A DNA stretch of 64,000 bases from Mycobacterium sp. ENV421 (GTDB taxonomy: Bacteria > Actinomycetota > Actinomycetes > Mycobacteriales > Mycobacteriaceae), in the NCBI RefSeq assembly GCF_002887815.1, contig NZ_PDHO01000002.1, positions 62,001-126,000 of the forward strand. Reading direction: 5' to 3'. Position numbers and translations under genes: made by a program. Each line of letters starts with the position of its first letter. Positions within the stretch are counted from its first letter, which is position 1. This document shows positions 62,585-64,000 of the stretch, one piece after another. The notes under the pieces are model-generated. The model did no database searches and was not told where the DNA came from. It saw nothing but the letters and a program-made list of their open reading frames with translations.

Positions 62585-63192
62585 TTCTCGACGAGATCGT
62601 CGCGGCGTGCGCACCGTGGTCGGCCATCCTGCGGGCCGGCCAGTGCCTGCAGATCATCGATCTGCACGGCAACCAGGCGGTGGACACCCTGTTCTACGGC
62701 GTCACCGGTGACCGGGTCGATCCGGCCGGGCGGTACAGCGCGCAGGCCACCATCGCCGCGCAGCGCAACATCTTCCTGACCACCGGCTCGGTGCTGCGGG
62801 CCGCCGACGGCAGGCCGTTGGTGACGATCATTGCCGACGAGGTGGGCAACCACGACACCATCGCCGGCGCCTGTTCCAAGGAATCGAACACCTTGCGCTA
62901 CGGCCATCACACCGTGCATCAGCATGCCTGCGCCGAGAACTTCCTCGCCGAAGCCGCCAAGTGGGGCATGGGCAAGCGCGACATCGTCTCCAACGTCAAC
63001 TTCTTCATGAACGTGCCCGTCGAAGCCGACGGCACCCTGGGCATCGTCGACGGACTGTCGGCGCCGGGCAAGTCGCTGACGGTGCGCGCCGACACCGACA
63101 CCCTGGTGCTGGTGTCGAACTGCCCGCAGATCAACAACCCCTGCAACGGATTCGACCCCACCCCGGTGCGGATGGTGATCACCGACTCATGA
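62581..63192 (+). CDS. DUF1989 urea carboxylase-associated protein, second subunit
   Basis: A 203-aa DUF1989 protein of the UAAP2 kind. It has LQIIDLHGNQAVDTLFYG, a Cys/His-rich loop GACSKESNTLRYGHHT and HQHACAENFL, and NVNFFMNVPV. It is the partner of the preceding gene; both are needed for carboxyguanidine deiminase in studied species. Start and stop overlap its neighbours by four bases, so stoichiometric synthesis is likely. Confidence 0.87.
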   Translation: MILDEIVAACAPWSAILRAGQCLQIIDLHGNQAVDTLFYGVTGDRVDPAGRYSAQATIAAQRNIFLTTGSVLRAADGRPLVTIIADEVGNHDTIAGACSKESNTLRYGHHTVHQHACAENFLAEAAKWGMGKRDIVSNVNFFMNVPVEADGTLGIVDGLSAPGKSLTVRADTDTLVLVSNCPQINNPCNGFDPTPVRMVITDS

Positions 63193-64000
63193 CCACCCTC
63201 GAAGTACAGCGGGCTGGCCTCCTGACCACCGTCCAGGATTGGCCCGGCCGCGTCGGCTACTGGAATGTCGGCGTGCCGCCGTCGGGGCCGATGGATGATC
63301 TGTCCTTCCGCGTCGGCAACCGGGTGCTCGGCAACCCCGAAGGTGCCGCAGGCCTCGAATGCACGAAAGCCGGTCCCGCGCTGAGCTTCCCGAACGGTGC
63401 CCGGGTGTGTGTCACGGGGGCGGCAGCTCCGGTCACCGTCAACGGCGAGCCGGTGCCGCAGTGGCAGTCGGTACCGGTGCCGCCTGGTGGGGTGCTGGAC
63501 ATCGGAGTGGTCGACGGCCCCGGCATGCGCTGCTACGTGCTGATCGCCGGCGGTGTGTGCGAGGACGAATACCTGGGCAGCACAGCAACGTTCACGCTGG
63601 GTTGCTTTGGTGGCCACGACGGTCGCCCGCTGCGCGCCGGCGACAGGCTGACCATCGGTGACGATCCCGGACCTGCCACGGCACGGCCGGCCCGCGCCGC
63701 CATCGACGAGCAGCCCGCGATCGGTCACCGCTGGCAACTTGCAGTCACCGAAGGCCCGCACGGCGCACCGGAATTCTTCACCCGCGCCGACATGGCGACG
63801 ATCGTCGGCACGGACTACACCGTGCACTTCAACTCCGATCGCACCGGTGTCCGCCTCGTGGGCCCGAAGCCGCAGTGGGCCCGCACCGACGGTGGCGAAG
63901 CCGGTTTGCACCCGTCGAACATCCACGACAATGCCTACTGCGTAGGAACTTTGGACTTCACCGGCGACACCCCGATCCTGCTCGGCCCGGACGGCCCAAG
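63189..64000 (+). CDS. Guanidine/urea carboxylase, carboxyltransferase (AHS2/KipA) part, incomplete
   Basis: The first 270 codons of a gene that runs out of the window. It starts directly in the KipA/AHS2 carboxyltransferase domain (TTVQDWPGRVGYWNVGVPPSG, then GLHPSNIHDNAY and the window-ending LLGPDGP). In fused urea or guanidine carboxylases an approximately 450-aa biotin carboxylase domain comes first, so here that domain must be encoded elsewhere, probably downstream. The missing part could hold AHS1 and biotinyl domains. The ATG overlaps the preceding stop. Confidence 0.85.
   Translation, partial: MTTLEVQRAGLLTTVQDWPGRVGYWNVGVPPSGPMDDLSFRVGNRVLGNPEGAAGLECTKAGPALSFPNGARVCVTGAAAPVTVNGEPVPQWQSVPVPPGGVLDIGVVDGPGMRCYVLIAGGVCEDEYLGSTATFTLGCFGGHDGRPLRAGDRLTIGDDPGPATARPARAAIDEQPAIGHRWQLAVTEGPHGAPEFFTRADMATIVGTDYTVHFNSDRTGVRLVGPKPQWARTDGGEAGLHPSNIHDNAYCVGTLDFTGDTPILLGPDGP

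Overview
The window is high-GC actinobacterial chromosome from a non-tuberculous Mycobacterium/Mycolicibacterium. Support comes from gene content and order: fadD15-pimB-ripC-trpD-ctaE-qcrCAB-mmpS3-ctaF-ctaC-asnB-adoK-(DUF3043)-cobTS-ilvE-gcvT-pepB-ephD-dlaT-lipB-lipA-glnA1-glnE-glnA2-hip1-panB runs almost exactly in the order I recall for M. tuberculosis Rv2187-Rv2225. Many genes also carry a TANNNT-type -10 box placed 6-8 nt before an ATG/GTG, the mark of leaderless mycobacterial transcription. I see no rRNA, tRNA, CRISPR array or insertion sequence.

Layout. 1-5300: acyl-CoA synthetase tail, a secreted protein, a cutinase, PimB', a HExxH metalloprotease, the RipC hydrolase and a small C4 protein. 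5400-8270: a DEDDh/GIY-YIG nuclease convergent with trpD. 8380-16170: the respiratory bcc-aa3 supercomplex genes (ctaE-qcrCAB on +; ctaC-ctaF-mmpS3-membrane protein on -). 16170-24430: asnB, adoK, an A-type Fe-S protein, glycerate kinase, DUF3043 and cobU-cobT-cobS. 24500-26340: a BCCT transporter. 26330-36670: ilvE, gcvT, pepB, ephD, dlaT, an epimerase, lipB, lipA. The last group makes and uses lipoate (DlaT, GcvT). 36700-42680: DUF4191, then an inserted amidohydrolase and a 13E12/HNH gene with a perfect SOS box, then RDD and glnA1 with a four-element GlnR box. 42800-48700: DoxX and an accessory inorganic-carbon module. 48720-60300: LLM oxidoreductase, thioesterase, glnE, glnA2, two Hip1-type hydrolases, WS/DGAT and panB. 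60300-64000: an enoyl-CoA hydratase-family gene, a TetR regulator and the start of a guanidine/urea carboxylase operon running off the end.

The most interesting accessory system is the dab locus (43240-48692). Four genes, in transcription order dabB, dabA, a PII-like gene and a beta-carbonic-anhydrase-like gene, are divergent from a small winged-helix regulator. DabAB is an established energy-coupled vectorial CO2-hydrating system. Here it is bundled with a PII-like protein and a carbonic anhydrase homologue lacking the usual Asp-Arg dyad arginine. The divergent promoter has a 12-bp palindrome centred between -35 and -10, and both flanking genes look leaderless. A second accessory system is the DUF1989 pair plus a carboxyltransferase-first carboxylase gene (61850-64000), best read as guanidine assimilation. 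Nitrogen metabolism is therefore strongly represented: GlnR-boxed glnA1, glnE, glnA2 and the guanidine/urea genes.
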